Assembly (NCBI RefSeq): GCF_001612885.1
Contig: NZ_BDBH01000001.1
Coordinates: 496,001 to 560,000 of the forward strand
Source: Nocardia harenae NBRC 108248
GTDB taxonomy: Bacteria; Actinomycetota; Actinomycetes; Mycobacteriales; Mycobacteriaceae
DNA: 64,000 nucleotides
Reading direction: 5' to 3'
Shown here: positions 24,245-32,662 of the stretch, piece by piece
Layout: each line of letters begins with the position of its first letter
Numbering within the stretch: the first letter of the stretch is position 1
The notes under the pieces: generated by a model
What the model saw: the letters and a program-made list of their open reading frames with translations, nothing else
What the model was told of the DNA's origin: nothing
Database searches by the model: none
Translations under genes and position numbers: made by a program

Positions 24245-25435
24245 ATGACCCCGCACCCCGCAGCGCGCATCCGCCCGGCGGAGAAAGCCGATCTGGCCGC
24301 GATCCGGCTGCTGATCGAGACCGCGTTCGGCACCCGCTACGACCCGGTGGAGCCGGAGCACATCTGGACGCTCTTCCCGGTGGACCGGGCGCTGGTCGCC
24401 GAGGTCGACGGCCGCCTGGTCGCGCATTCCCAGACCGGTCCGATGACGGTCACCGTGCCCGGCGGGCAGCTGCCCGCCATCGGCATCTCCGGGGTCGCGG
24501 TGGCGGCGCCGCAGCGCCGCCGCGGCCTGCTCCGCGCGCTGTACTCCGAGCAGCACCGGCAGTTCGCGGCGGAGGGCATTCCGCTGGCGGCGCTCACCGC
24601 CAGCGAGGGCGGCATCTACGGCCGCTTCGGCTACGGCGCGGCGGCCAGGGAACACCGGATCCGGCTGGACCGCCGCTTCGCCCGGTTCCTGCCCACCGCG
24701 CCCGACCCCGGCGGCGTGTACCAGGTGTCGGTACCGGAGGCCGAGCCCGAGATCCGCCGGATCTACGACACCTGGCGCCGGGTGACCCCGGGCGCCCAGG
24801 AGCGGCCGGACGCCGCCTGGGCGCTCGCCTTCGCCGACGCGCCGCGGCTGCGCAACGGCGGCGGCGACCTCTTCGCCTTCCTGCACCCGGACGGCTACGC
24901 GCTCTACCGCCACCACGACGACCAGTCGATCGAGATCAAGGAGCTGCGCACGCTCACCGCCGACGCGCACGCCGCGCTCTGGCGCGCGCTCTGCGGCCGC
25001 GACCTCAGCCACGACCTGGTGGCGCCGGTCACCGGCGACGACCCGCTCCCCTACCTGCTGGTCGACCCCAGGCAGGTGCGCACGGTCGCCGGGTACGACA
25101 CCCTGTGGCTCCGCATCATGGACATCCCCGCCGCGCTCACCGCCCGCCGCTACGACGCCGACCTGGAAACCGTTGTCGCGGTCGACGATCCCTTCCTGGA
25201 CGCCGGCGGCGCCTTCGCGCTCCGGATCAGGGACGGGGTCGCCGAGTGCGCGCCGACGGCGGCCGAGCCGGAGCTGTCCATGGGGCTGGACGTACTCGGC
25301 GCGATCTATCTGGGCGCGCATCCGGCCCGCGCCTTCGCCGCCGCGGGCAGGCTGCGGGGTGCGCCGGAGCGGGTGCGCGCGCTGGAGCGGGCCTTCGCCT
25401 GGCGGCGGGACGCCGTCCTTGGCTGGGGATTCTGA
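24245..25435 (+). CDS. Eis-like GNAT N-acetyltransferase
   Basis: Acetyl-CoA-dependent N-acetyltransferase of the Eis family, 396 residues, close to the 400 of mycobacterial Eis. The first GNAT domain has ISGVAVAAPQRRRGLLRAL, the acetyl-CoA pyrophosphate loop. A second degenerate GNAT domain follows and a sterol-carrier-like C-terminal domain ends in Trp-Gly-Phe. In Eis the terminal Phe carboxylate acts as general base, and this protein also ends in Phe. Eis proteins acetylate aminoglycosides at several positions, as well as peptides; the substrate here is unknown. The ATG at 24245 is 76 bases from the divergent TrmH start. Confidence 0.88.
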   Translation: MTPHPAARIRPAEKADLAAIRLLIETAFGTRYDPVEPEHIWTLFPVDRALVAEVDGRLVAHSQTGPMTVTVPGGQLPAIGISGVAVAAPQRRRGLLRALYSEQHRQFAAEGIPLAALTASEGGIYGRFGYGAAAREHRIRLDRRFARFLPTAPDPGGVYQVSVPEAEPEIRRIYDTWRRVTPGAQERPDAAWALAFADAPRLRNGGGDLFAFLHPDGYALYRHHDDQSIEIKELRTLTADAHAALWRALCGRDLSHDLVAPVTGDDPLPYLLVDPRQVRTVAGYDTLWLRIMDIPAALTARRYDADLETVVAVDDPFLDAGGAFALRIRDGVAECAPTAAEPELSMGLDVLGAIYLGAHPARAFAAAGRLRGAPERVRALERAFAWRRDAVLGWGF

Positions 25436-25466
25436 CCCGCATGTCCGATTCTGGCATCCTGGTGCC

Positions 25467-25886
25467 ATGAAGCCGATTCAGCTGGTGCTCAATATCCTGT
25501 GGCTCGTGTTCAGCGGATTCTGGCTGGCACTCGGCTACCTCGCGGCGGCGCTGCTCTGTTTCCTGCTCTTCTTCCTGGTGGTGCCGATCCCGTTCGGCGT
25601 CGCCTCGCTGCGGATCGCGGCCTACGTGCTGTGGCCGTTCGGGCGCACCACGGTGGAGAAGCCGGGGGCGGGCGCCGGATCGCTGATCGGCAATGTCATC
25701 TGGTTCATCGTCGCGGGCTGGTGGCTGGCGCTCGGGCACCTGCTGACCAGCATTCCACTGTTCCTGTCGATCATCGGGATCCCGTTCGGCTGGGCCAATC
25801 TCAAGCTCATCCCGCTGTCGCTGTTCCCGCTGGGCCGGGACATCGTGGAGAGCGACCAGCCGTTCGGCGCCCGCGGAGCGGGCTAG
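25467..25886 (+). CDS. YccF-domain membrane protein
   Basis: Inner membrane protein of 139 residues with two tandem YccF (DUF307) modules, each NxxWFxxxGxWLALGxL followed by IPFG. The first is NILWLVFSGFWLALGYL, the second NVIWFIVAGWWLALGHL. About four membrane helices are predicted. It starts 31 bases after the Eis-like gene and may share its transcript. Function of YccF proteins is not known. Confidence 0.92.
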   Translation: MKPIQLVLNILWLVFSGFWLALGYLAAALLCFLLFFLVVPIPFGVASLRIAAYVLWPFGRTTVEKPGAGAGSLIGNVIWFIVAGWWLALGHLLTSIPLFLSIIGIPFGWANLKLIPLSLFPLGRDIVESDQPFGARGAG

Positions 25887-25903
25887 TTCAGCACAGCGGC
25901 GCG

Positions 25904-26341
25904 TCAATCACTTTCCGCGACGATCTTCTTCATGATGCCGACGGCGCGGTTCAGCACCTCGATCTCGTCGTCGTCCAGGCCGGAGAGCTGCTCGGTCATC
26001 CACGCCTCGCGGGCGCTGGCCTCGTCGGCGAGCAGCGCCTGCCCCGCGGGCGAGAGCGAGACGATGATCTGCCTGCCGTCGGTGGGGTGCGGCTTCCGCT
26101 CGACCAGCCCGAGCTCGGTGAGCGAGGCGATCACCCTGGTCATCGATGGCGGCTGCACCCGCTCCTTGGCGGCGAGCGCGCCCGGCGTCATGGCGCCATC
26201 GCGCAGCAGCGTGGCGATCGCGGAGAGCTGGGTCAGCGAGATCTGCGAGTCGGCACGCCTGCCCCGCAGGTGCCGCGTCAGCCGGACCACCGCCAGCGAG
26301 AGCTCGCCGGCCAGGGCGCGGACGTCCGTTGGCGTTGTCAC
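25904..26341 (-). CDS. MarR-family transcriptional regulator
   Basis: Winged-helix regulator of 145 residues, similar to Rv0880. The recognition region is MTPGALAAKERVQPPSMTRVIASL, followed by the wing VERKPHPTDGRQIIVSLS with the conserved DGR. The GTG at 26341 gives an N-terminus matching the family; longer open frame upstream would run across the divergent DUF2530 promoter. It probably represses its own gene and perhaps DUF2530, with which it shares a 65-base divergent region. The ligand is unknown. Confidence 0.9.
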   Translation of the reverse strand: MTTPTDVRALAGELSLAVVRLTRHLRGRRADSQISLTQLSAIATLLRDGAMTPGALAAKERVQPPSMTRVIASLTELGLVERKPHPTDGRQIIVSLSPAGQALLADEASAREAWMTEQLSGLDDDEIEVLNRAVGIMKKIVAESD

Positions 26342-26406
26342 AGTGGTGAACGATACGTGACCGGCAGGGGCCCATGCCGAATTCACCGGACGGCTACTGT
26401 GGAGGC

Positions 26407-26646
26407 GTGACGCAGCAGGTACCGGAGATCCCGCCGCGGCTGACCGACCCACGCCCCGTGCTCGCCGTCGGCGGCGCGCTGTGGCTGGTCGCCACGGTCG
26501 TGGTCTGGTCCGGCGGGGAGCGCTGGGCCGGGGCGCTGCCGCTCTGCCTGATGGGGCTGCTGGTCGGCGCGCTCGCGCTCGGTATCTACCTGATCCAGCT
26601 GCGCGGGGCGCGGCGCGGGGACAAGGGCGCGCAAACCGGTCTGTAG
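26407..26646 (+). CDS. DUF2530 small membrane protein
   Basis: Small integral membrane protein of about 79 residues with two hydrophobic helices (AVGGALWLVATVVVW and ALPLCLMGLLVGALALGIYLI). The conserved opening PPRLTDPRPV identifies DUF2530, as in Rv0879c, which also lies divergent from the MarR gene. GGAGG is only one base from the GTG at 26407, so the in-frame ATG at 26374, with AGGGG upstream, may be the true start and would add 11 residues. Function unknown. Confidence 0.82.
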   Translation: MTQQVPEIPPRLTDPRPVLAVGGALWLVATVVVWSGGERWAGALPLCLMGLLVGALALGIYLIQLRGARRGDKGAQTGL

Positions 26647-26704
26647 CGCAAGGCGACGCCCGGCCGGGTCGGGCCGCGGCGCGTAGGGTCCGGCCGGAAT
26701 ACCC

Positions 26705-28738
26705 TCAGCCGACCTCGAATTCGGCGCTCGTGCCGGTGAAGGGCCGGATGGCACCGTCCGCGTCGAGCGCGTCGGCGAAGTGCACGAAGCGGAACCGGCC
26801 CGACGTCCCCGCGGGGATGTCCCAGCGGAACCGCGCCACCGATTCCCCGGACGGCCCGCGCCGCCAGTGAAACCGCACCTCCCACTCGCCCTCGTTGGCC
26901 GCCCGCCGCCAGGAGCCGTCCACCGCCAGCCGCTGCACCTCGAGGAAGGTGCCGTTGCGGCGCGGGTTGTGCTTGGGGTGCGCGGAGACGAACTCCACCT
27001 CGGCCGCGGCCCCGGCCGGATATGCCGGCGCGGGCTGCACCAGCACGTCACCGAAGCCCCGCCCGGCGGGCAGCGGGTCCGGGCCCGCGCCGACCTGGAG
27101 GTTGGGCTGGATATTCGAGACGTCGCGCGGGGCAGGCCCGCGCCCGACCGGCTGCCTCGCGGCCAGCGCCCGCGCCAGCCGGTCGAATTCCTGCTGGTAG
27201 GCGCAGAGCGTGTAGCGGCCGAAGAGCGTCGAGCCACCCTCGTACTGCTGCGCGTCGTACTCCTCCGGCGTCGCCACGTACTGCGAGTAGGCATTGGCGT
27301 AGCCCTGCAGCAGCACCTGCGCCGGGTCGACGCCGAGCGCCGCCGCCACCGTGCGCCGCACCCGCAGCCCGGAGACGATGGTGAACTCCGCGCCCGCCGC
27401 CGCCAGGTACAGCTCGCCGAGCCGGACGATCTGCACCGGAAGCACATTCGGCACCCACGGCACCGGCGGCATGAGCCCGAGCGGCGCCGCGATGAGCTTG
27501 GGCGCCTGTGCGTCGGCCAGCCAGGCCGGGGTGGGGGTGTCGATGCCGCCGAGCGCGTCGGCGAGCGGGTTGCGCACCCCCTCCGGTACCGGCCCGCCGG
27601 GCAGCCCTGGCCCGTCCTCGACGCTGCCCGCGAAGAGCGAGACCCCCACCGCGGCAGGCGCGGTGCGGTGCGGCAGGCCGTCGGGGGTGAAGCGGCCGTC
27701 GATGCCGGTGTCGGCGAAATCGACGTAGCAGAGCAGCGAGTCGACGGTGCCGCCGAACGGCGCCGCGGCGGCCAGCGCGCGCTCGGCCGCCGCGTACTGC
27801 CGCTCGCCGAGGATCCTGGTGTTGTCGAACTCGTCCTCGGTGGGGCCGGAGCCGGGGCGCAAGTTCAGGTTCGGTGACATGTCCCCGGCATTGGTCTGCG
27901 CGAAGGCCGCCACGAAGCCAGGGGCGCCGTCCAGGTAGCGCACGCCGTTGCGGTCGTGCTCGAAGGTGTAGGCGGCGTAGCCCTTGTTGTCCGAGCTGAT
28001 CAGCCGGTTGCTGTTGGTCATCGAGGTGTTGTGCGTGGCGAACCAGGTGATCACGCCGATCCGCCTGCCGCCGCGCAGCAGCGCGAGCGCGGTGACCGCG
28101 GGGTCGATGGCGTCGGGGAACGCGGCGCGGTCGGCGTCCGGGTTGCGCTCGAAGGCGACCCGGGAGCGGTTCACGCTGGCGTCGTGCAGCTCGGCGCGGC
28201 CGAATGCCAGTGTGCCGGGCGCGAGGTCGGCGTGCGCGGCGGCGATCGCCTCCACGATGCCGTTCACCTCGGCGTCGTACACCTGCTGCTGGAAGCCGAG
28301 GATGGAGAGGTTGTAGGCGTAGTCGTGCGCGGAGCCGCCGCAGGTGGCGTGCGAGTGCGTGGAGGTGAGCACCACGTTCTGCTCGGTGTAGAGATCGCCG
28401 AAGCGGCGGGCGAGTTCGGCGAGCACGCCGCGGTGCACGGACTGGAAGATCATGCCGTTCTCGGCCACCACGAAGACCACCCGGCGCCCGCCGTGCGCGA
28501 GCGCGAAGGCGCGGGCGCGCGGCCGCAGGTGGATGCCTGCGGTCTGCTGCTCCTGCTGCGAGTAGCCCATCATGCCGCACTCCGCGGCCGGGCCGGTGAT
28601 GTCGGAGATGCCCGCGCCCACCAGATATCCGCCCGGCTCCGCGCGGGCCGGGGCCGGTCGGGTGAGCGCACCCGCCGCCAGCCCGGCGACGGGCAGCGCC
28701 GCCGCACCGTGCAGAACGGTCCTGCGTGCCACCGACAT
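26705..28738 (-). CDS. Secreted neutral/alkaline ceramidase
   Basis: Neutral ceramidase of 677 residues that hydrolyses ceramide to sphingosine and fatty acid outside the cell. A Tat-type signal peptide (ARRTVLHG, hydrophobic stretch, ARAEP) ends near residue 36. Zinc and catalytic regions are visible: TSTHSHATCGG, WFATHNTSMTN, and NAGDMSPNLN, where the GDxSPN serine is the nucleophile. The C-terminal beta-sandwich domain starts near VSAHPKHNPRRNGTF. Homologous to Rv0669c of M. tuberculosis. The ATG is preceded by GGGAGA at 7 bases. It is divergent from a TetR gene with an operator palindrome between them. Confidence 0.92.
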   Translation of the reverse strand: MSVARRTVLHGAAALPVAGLAAGALTRPAPARAEPGGYLVGAGISDITGPAAECGMMGYSQQEQQTAGIHLRPRARAFALAHGGRRVVFVVAENGMIFQSVHRGVLAELARRFGDLYTEQNVVLTSTHSHATCGGSAHDYAYNLSILGFQQQVYDAEVNGIVEAIAAAHADLAPGTLAFGRAELHDASVNRSRVAFERNPDADRAAFPDAIDPAVTALALLRGGRRIGVITWFATHNTSMTNSNRLISSDNKGYAAYTFEHDRNGVRYLDGAPGFVAAFAQTNAGDMSPNLNLRPGSGPTEDEFDNTRILGERQYAAAERALAAAAPFGGTVDSLLCYVDFADTGIDGRFTPDGLPHRTAPAAVGVSLFAGSVEDGPGLPGGPVPEGVRNPLADALGGIDTPTPAWLADAQAPKLIAAPLGLMPPVPWVPNVLPVQIVRLGELYLAAAGAEFTIVSGLRVRRTVAAALGVDPAQVLLQGYANAYSQYVATPEEYDAQQYEGGSTLFGRYTLCAYQQEFDRLARALAARQPVGRGPAPRDVSNIQPNLQVGAGPDPLPAGRGFGDVLVQPAPAYPAGAAAEVEFVSAHPKHNPRRNGTFLEVQRLAVDGSWRRAANEGEWEVRFHWRRGPSGESVARFRWDIPAGTSGRFRFVHFADALDADGAIRPFTGTSAEFEVG

Positions 28739-28777
28739 CCACGTCTCCCTTCGCTGCCCTGCGAGGGAACCATACAA

Positions 28778-28793
28778 CTGGACAACCGTCCAG
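28778..28793. promoter_or_regulatory. Operator palindrome, TetR-type
   Basis: CTGGACAACCGTCCAG is a perfect inverted repeat (CTGGAC, 4-base spacer, GTCCAG) in the region between the ceramidase and TetR genes. It sits 40 bases upstream of the ceramidase start and 59 bases upstream of the chosen TetR start. The form, a TGGAC half-site pair with short spacing, is typical of TetR operators, so it probably controls both genes. Confidence 0.75.
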
Positions 28794-28852
28794 GGGGTGT
28801 GGACGGCGCGGTGAAATTGACTGCGACCGTCGCGACAGGTTTGCTTGCGGGC

Positions 28853-29479
28853 GTGTCCTCCCGATTGAGCGTCGAAGAACGACGGGCCCATCTCATCGAG
28901 GCCGCCATCGGTCTCGCCGAGAAGAAGGGCGTGGCGGGAGTGACGACGCGGGATGTCGCCCAGGCCGCCGGGGTCTCGCTCGGGGTGGTGCACTACTGCT
29001 TCGAGAACAAGGACGCGCTGATGACCGAGCTGGTCAAGGCGCTCTCCACCGAGCTGCGCGAGTCCATCGACACCAATGCCGCCATCTGGGACGGGGCGGG
29101 CACCGGCACCGGCGCGCTGCGCGAACTGGTGCGGGCCGGGCTGGAGCTGCTCTGGCAGAACGTGGAGTCGACGCCGGAGCGGCAGATGCTCAGCTACGAG
29201 ACCACCACCTACGCGCTGCGCGAGGGCGAGCAGACGCCGGCCAAGCTGATCATCGCCCGCGAGCAGTACACCTTCAACGACGCGACCGTCGGCGCGGTGC
29301 TGGAGAACGCCCGCGAGGCCACCGGCACCCGCTGGACCACCCCGGTCGGCTCGCTCAGCCGCTTCACCCTGAACCTGATCGACGGCCTGGTGCTGCGCTG
29401 GCTGGTGGACGGCGACAGCGGCGCCGCGCGCACCCAGCTCGACCTGCTGGCCGAGCTGGTGGCGAGCAAGGCGGAGTAG
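28853..29479 (+). CDS. TetR-family transcriptional regulator
   Basis: One-component repressor of about 208 residues. The N-terminal helix-turn-helix runs from SVEERRAHLIEAAIGLAEKK through TTRDVAQAAGVSLGVVHYCF. The C-terminal ligand domain is all-helical and uninformative. Start is uncertain: GTG 28853 gives the family-like N-terminus, but in-frame GTGs at 28811 and 28799 also exist, and none has a strong ribosome binding site. It is divergent from the ceramidase gene and likely represses it and itself through the palindrome at 28778; the inducer might be a sphingolipid or fatty acid product, which is inference. Confidence 0.88.
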   Translation: MSSRLSVEERRAHLIEAAIGLAEKKGVAGVTTRDVAQAAGVSLGVVHYCFENKDALMTELVKALSTELRESIDTNAAIWDGAGTGTGALRELVRAGLELLWQNVESTPERQMLSYETTTYALREGEQTPAKLIIAREQYTFNDATVGAVLENAREATGTRWTTPVGSLSRFTLNLIDGLVLRWLVDGDSGAARTQLDLLAELVASKAE

Positions 29480-29590
29480 CCGCCTGGGTTTCGGCCGGTC
29501 CGGCCAGGAGTTCGGCCGGACGACCGCGAGCCGGTCCGGCCGGGAGTGCCGGGGGCCGGGTGGCCGGGACGCCGGGCGGCGCGGTGCGCG

Positions 29591-32500
29591 TCAGCGCGGG
29601 GCGCGCAGGTGGGTGGCGGCGCCGTCGTGCCACCACGGCACATCGGCCTCGGCTTCGACCGCGCCGGTGAGCCGGACCCGGAGGCCGCCGTCGTGCAGCA
29701 GCAGCGGGCCGGGGTGCTCCGGCAGGGCGTAGAGGCCGGGCGCGACGATGGCGAAGGGCTCGCTCTCCCACTCCGTTTCGCGGCCGGGGGTGAGCACCTC
29801 GGCGGTCACGGCGGCCGAGGCCAGCGGCAGCTCGAGCAGCGTCGCCAGGGCTTCGGCCTGGGCCGGGTCGCCCGCGACGATGCGGTCGGCGGGGAGCGCG
29901 AAGCCGAACCAGGGCAGGTCGAGCACGAGGGCGTCGGCGGGGTCGAGCACCGCGCCGGAGAGTGCGCGCACCCGCTCGGGGAGCTCGATGTCCTCGATAT
30001 CCAGCGTCTCCGCCGCCACCGCGGCCGCGAGCAGGCGGTGGGTGCGCGCGATCACCGCGGGCTGCGGGGTGCGCTGCGGGTCGGCGAGCGCGGCGAGCAG
30101 GGCGCCGGCGAGCTCCGGGGTGAGCGCGGCCGGGTCGGCGAGCAGCGGGCGCAGCGCATCGAGGCGGCCCGCCAGCTCCGGCGGGTCGAAGACATCGATG
30201 AGTCCGGCGAAGGCGGGGTCGGCGGGGTGCCGGAGCAGGCCGAGCGGGGTGCCGCGGTAGCTGGCGTGCGTGCGCAGCCACCAGGCGGTGTAGCCGTCGC
30301 GGTCGGCGAGCAGCGGGCGGGTGCGCTCGCCGTCGAGCAGCAGGGTGAGCGCGCGCGGCCAGGCGTCGTCGGCCACCAGGTCGAGGTCGCGGACCGCGGC
30401 GAGCAGTGGCGGGTCCTCGGCGAGCCCGTCCCACCAGGTCTCCTCGTCGTCCAGGTCGTGGTCGGGACCGGTCGGGTCGGGCTCGGTGATGACGGAGAAG
30501 TCCCAGCTCACGCCGACCGCGCGCAGGCCGGTCGCGCCGTACCCCTCGACCACCGCGGTGGCGACGGTGCCGAAGGGGGCGTCCTCGACCAGGACGTCGC
30601 GCAGCGGGGCGCCGGGGAGCAGGAGTTCGTCGGCGGGGCGCGGCTCGCCGGTCTCGTCCGGCACCTCGAGCAACCCGATCCAGCGCGGGAGCGGGACGGT
30701 GGTGAGCTCGGCCAGCCGGAGCACCGCGTCGACCAGGTCCTCGTCGTCAGGGGCGTCGTCGAGTTCGGCGCGCAGGGCGGGGTCGGTGAGCAGGTCGAGC
30801 GCGTCGGCCTGGCGGGCGCCGAGCCGGGTGAGCAGCGGGTGCGCCGCCTCCGGGTGCACCAGCCGGGACCAGTGCACCGGGACGACGACGGTGAGCTCCT
30901 CGTCGAGCACGGTGGTGCGCGGGCCGCTCACCAGCCTGCCGTCGGCGAGCGGGACCGCGAGCGCGCCCAGCTCCTCCGCGGTGCGCGGGTCGGTGACGTA
31001 GGGCTCCAGCGCGGCGTAGAGCCGGTGCCACCAGCGGGCCGGGCGCTCCAGGCCGGAGCTGTGCTCGGCGATCAGCGCCGGGGTGAGCAGCGGGACGTCG
31101 AGCGTGGCGAGGGTGCGGACGGCGGCGGTGTCGGAGAGTTCGGGGATGACGAGGGGGCCCGCGAAACCGGCGAGGAGGTCGGCGAGTTCCGGGGTGAGGT
31201 CGGGGAGGACGCGGGCGCGCGCGGGCAGTTGCGCGGGCGCGGCGGGCCGCGCGTCGACCCGATCGGCGCCGGGCTCATCACCGGCGGGCCGGGCGGCACC
31301 CTCGGCCTCGCCGGGCCACCCGGCAGCCGTGTCGCTGTCGAGCCGCGGGGCCGCCGCGCCGGCGGACAATGTGGCGGACGAGCCGGTGTGCCGCACGCTG
31401 TCGCCGCCGGACTCCGGCAGCGCCTCGGCGGTGCCGGAGCCGGTCCGCGGCACGACAGCAGCCGGCGGCGGGTCGGGGAGGTCCCACGGATCGACCACCC
31501 GCGAATCCGTCGGCACCGGCGCGTAGGCGGAGGCCGACCCCGCGCCCGGCTCGGCGAACTCGTCCGGGACGGCGACCACCGGCAACCACGGGTGCGTACG
31601 GAGTTCCCGGACGACGGCCGCCCGCAGCACGGCATCCGCCTCGCCGAGCGGGAACCCCGGTGCGGGGACGAGCACCAGCCGGTCCCGGGGCGGCAGCGCG
31701 GCCGCGAAATCGGCGTACCCGGCGGCGTACTCGGCGAGCTCGATGCCGGGCAGCAGGCGGCGCCGGTCCGGCTGCATGGGGATATCGGCGATGAGCAGCG
31801 CGGGGAGCGAGAGTTCCTCGTCGGAACGGGTGGGTGCCCGCAGCACGTCGGGCGCGGCGGGGTGCGGGCGGCCGTCCCGGAGCGGGACCAGCCAGCGGCC
31901 GCGCGCGGTGCGGTACTCCCACCAGCGCTTCGGCTCGGCGCCGCCGGTGATGGTGAGCTCGGTGAGCCCGGCCCCGGCCGGGCGCTCGGCGCGGGTGTAG
32001 CGGCTGCCCGCGATCTCCAGCACGGCGAGCGCGGGCAGCTCGAGCAGCAGCTCGGCCGCCTCGGCGGCGAAACCGGCGAGCAGGGCGGCCGGGTCGACAT
32101 CCGCGCGCAGGGTGAGCACGACCTCGGTGTCGCCGGTGGCGGGAGCGGTGCCGAGCGGCCAGGCCAGCCGCAGCACCGGCACGGGCACCCCGGCCAGCTC
32201 GGCGAGCCGATCCGGGGCGGCGGCCGCGGCGGCGGCTCGGGTATCGGCGAGCGAGAAGCGCACGCCGCCGGTGCGCGAGCGCACCTCGATCTCGTCGGCG
32301 ACCGCGCGCACCGCGGTGAAGCCGACGCCGAACCGGCCGACGCTCTCGTCCGCCTTGTCCGATGCCCGCAGCGCGGTGAGCGCGCGCACGCCGGTGATGT
32401 CGAGCGGCGCACCGGTATTCGCGACGTGCAGGGTGCGGCCGTCCAGCCACACCGTGAGCACGCCGCCTGCCCCCGCCTTGGCGGCGGCGTCGGCCGCGTT

Positions 32501-32662
32501 CTGTGCCAGCTCGGTGAGCAGCCGGTCGCGGTACCCGGCGACCACCAGATCGGCCTCGGAGGCGGCGTCCTCGCGCAGCCGGGTCGGCGAATCCCGCCAG
32601 GCGGCGATGACCGCCGCGCGCAGCGCCGCCGTGCCGAACGGGTCGTCCCCGGTCAGCTCCAC
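29591..32662 (-). CDS. Large sacsin-like GHKL ATPase domain protein
   Basis: Cytosolic protein of 1023 residues. The N-terminal 200 residues form a Bergerat-fold (Hsp90/sacsin-type) ATPase: LTELAQNAADAAAKAG with the metal-binding Asn, HVANTGAPLD, and SVGRFGVGFTAV as the lid/G2 region. The remaining 800 residues are acidic, leucine-rich and without a recognised domain, with a low-complexity insertion near residues 380-480. Family members in actinobacteria are annotated as sacsin N-terminal ATPase-like proteins of unknown role; a chaperone or nucleic-acid-linked function is possible. The GTG start overlaps the end of the DUF3027 gene by 10 bases, so the two are translationally coupled. Confidence 0.82.
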   Translation of the reverse strand: MELTGDDPFGTAALRAAVIAAWRDSPTRLREDAASEADLVVAGYRDRLLTELAQNAADAAAKAGAGGVLTVWLDGRTLHVANTGAPLDITGVRALTALRASDKADESVGRFGVGFTAVRAVADEIEVRSRTGGVRFSLADTRAAAAAAAPDRLAELAGVPVPVLRLAWPLGTAPATGDTEVVLTLRADVDPAALLAGFAAEAAELLLELPALAVLEIAGSRYTRAERPAGAGLTELTITGGAEPKRWWEYRTARGRWLVPLRDGRPHPAAPDVLRAPTRSDEELSLPALLIADIPMQPDRRRLLPGIELAEYAAGYADFAAALPPRDRLVLVPAPGFPLGEADAVLRAAVVRELRTHPWLPVVAVPDEFAEPGAGSASAYAPVPTDSRVVDPWDLPDPPPAAVVPRTGSGTAEALPESGGDSVRHTGSSATLSAGAAAPRLDSDTAAGWPGEAEGAARPAGDEPGADRVDARPAAPAQLPARARVLPDLTPELADLLAGFAGPLVIPELSDTAAVRTLATLDVPLLTPALIAEHSSGLERPARWWHRLYAALEPYVTDPRTAEELGALAVPLADGRLVSGPRTTVLDEELTVVVPVHWSRLVHPEAAHPLLTRLGARQADALDLLTDPALRAELDDAPDDEDLVDAVLRLAELTTVPLPRWIGLLEVPDETGEPRPADELLLPGAPLRDVLVEDAPFGTVATAVVEGYGATGLRAVGVSWDFSVITEPDPTGPDHDLDDEETWWDGLAEDPPLLAAVRDLDLVADDAWPRALTLLLDGERTRPLLADRDGYTAWWLRTHASYRGTPLGLLRHPADPAFAGLIDVFDPPELAGRLDALRPLLADPAALTPELAGALLAALADPQRTPQPAVIARTHRLLAAAVAAETLDIEDIELPERVRALSGAVLDPADALVLDLPWFGFALPADRIVAGDPAQAEALATLLELPLASAAVTAEVLTPGRETEWESEPFAIVAPGLYALPEHPGPLLLHDGGLRVRLTGAVEAEADVPWWHDGAATHLRAPR

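Noticed and set aside
29480..29590. Two copies of a CCGGTCCGGCC-type repeat between the TetR and ATPase genes.
   Set aside because: Only two short degenerate copies in a convergent gap; probably terminator sequence and too little to call a repeat element.
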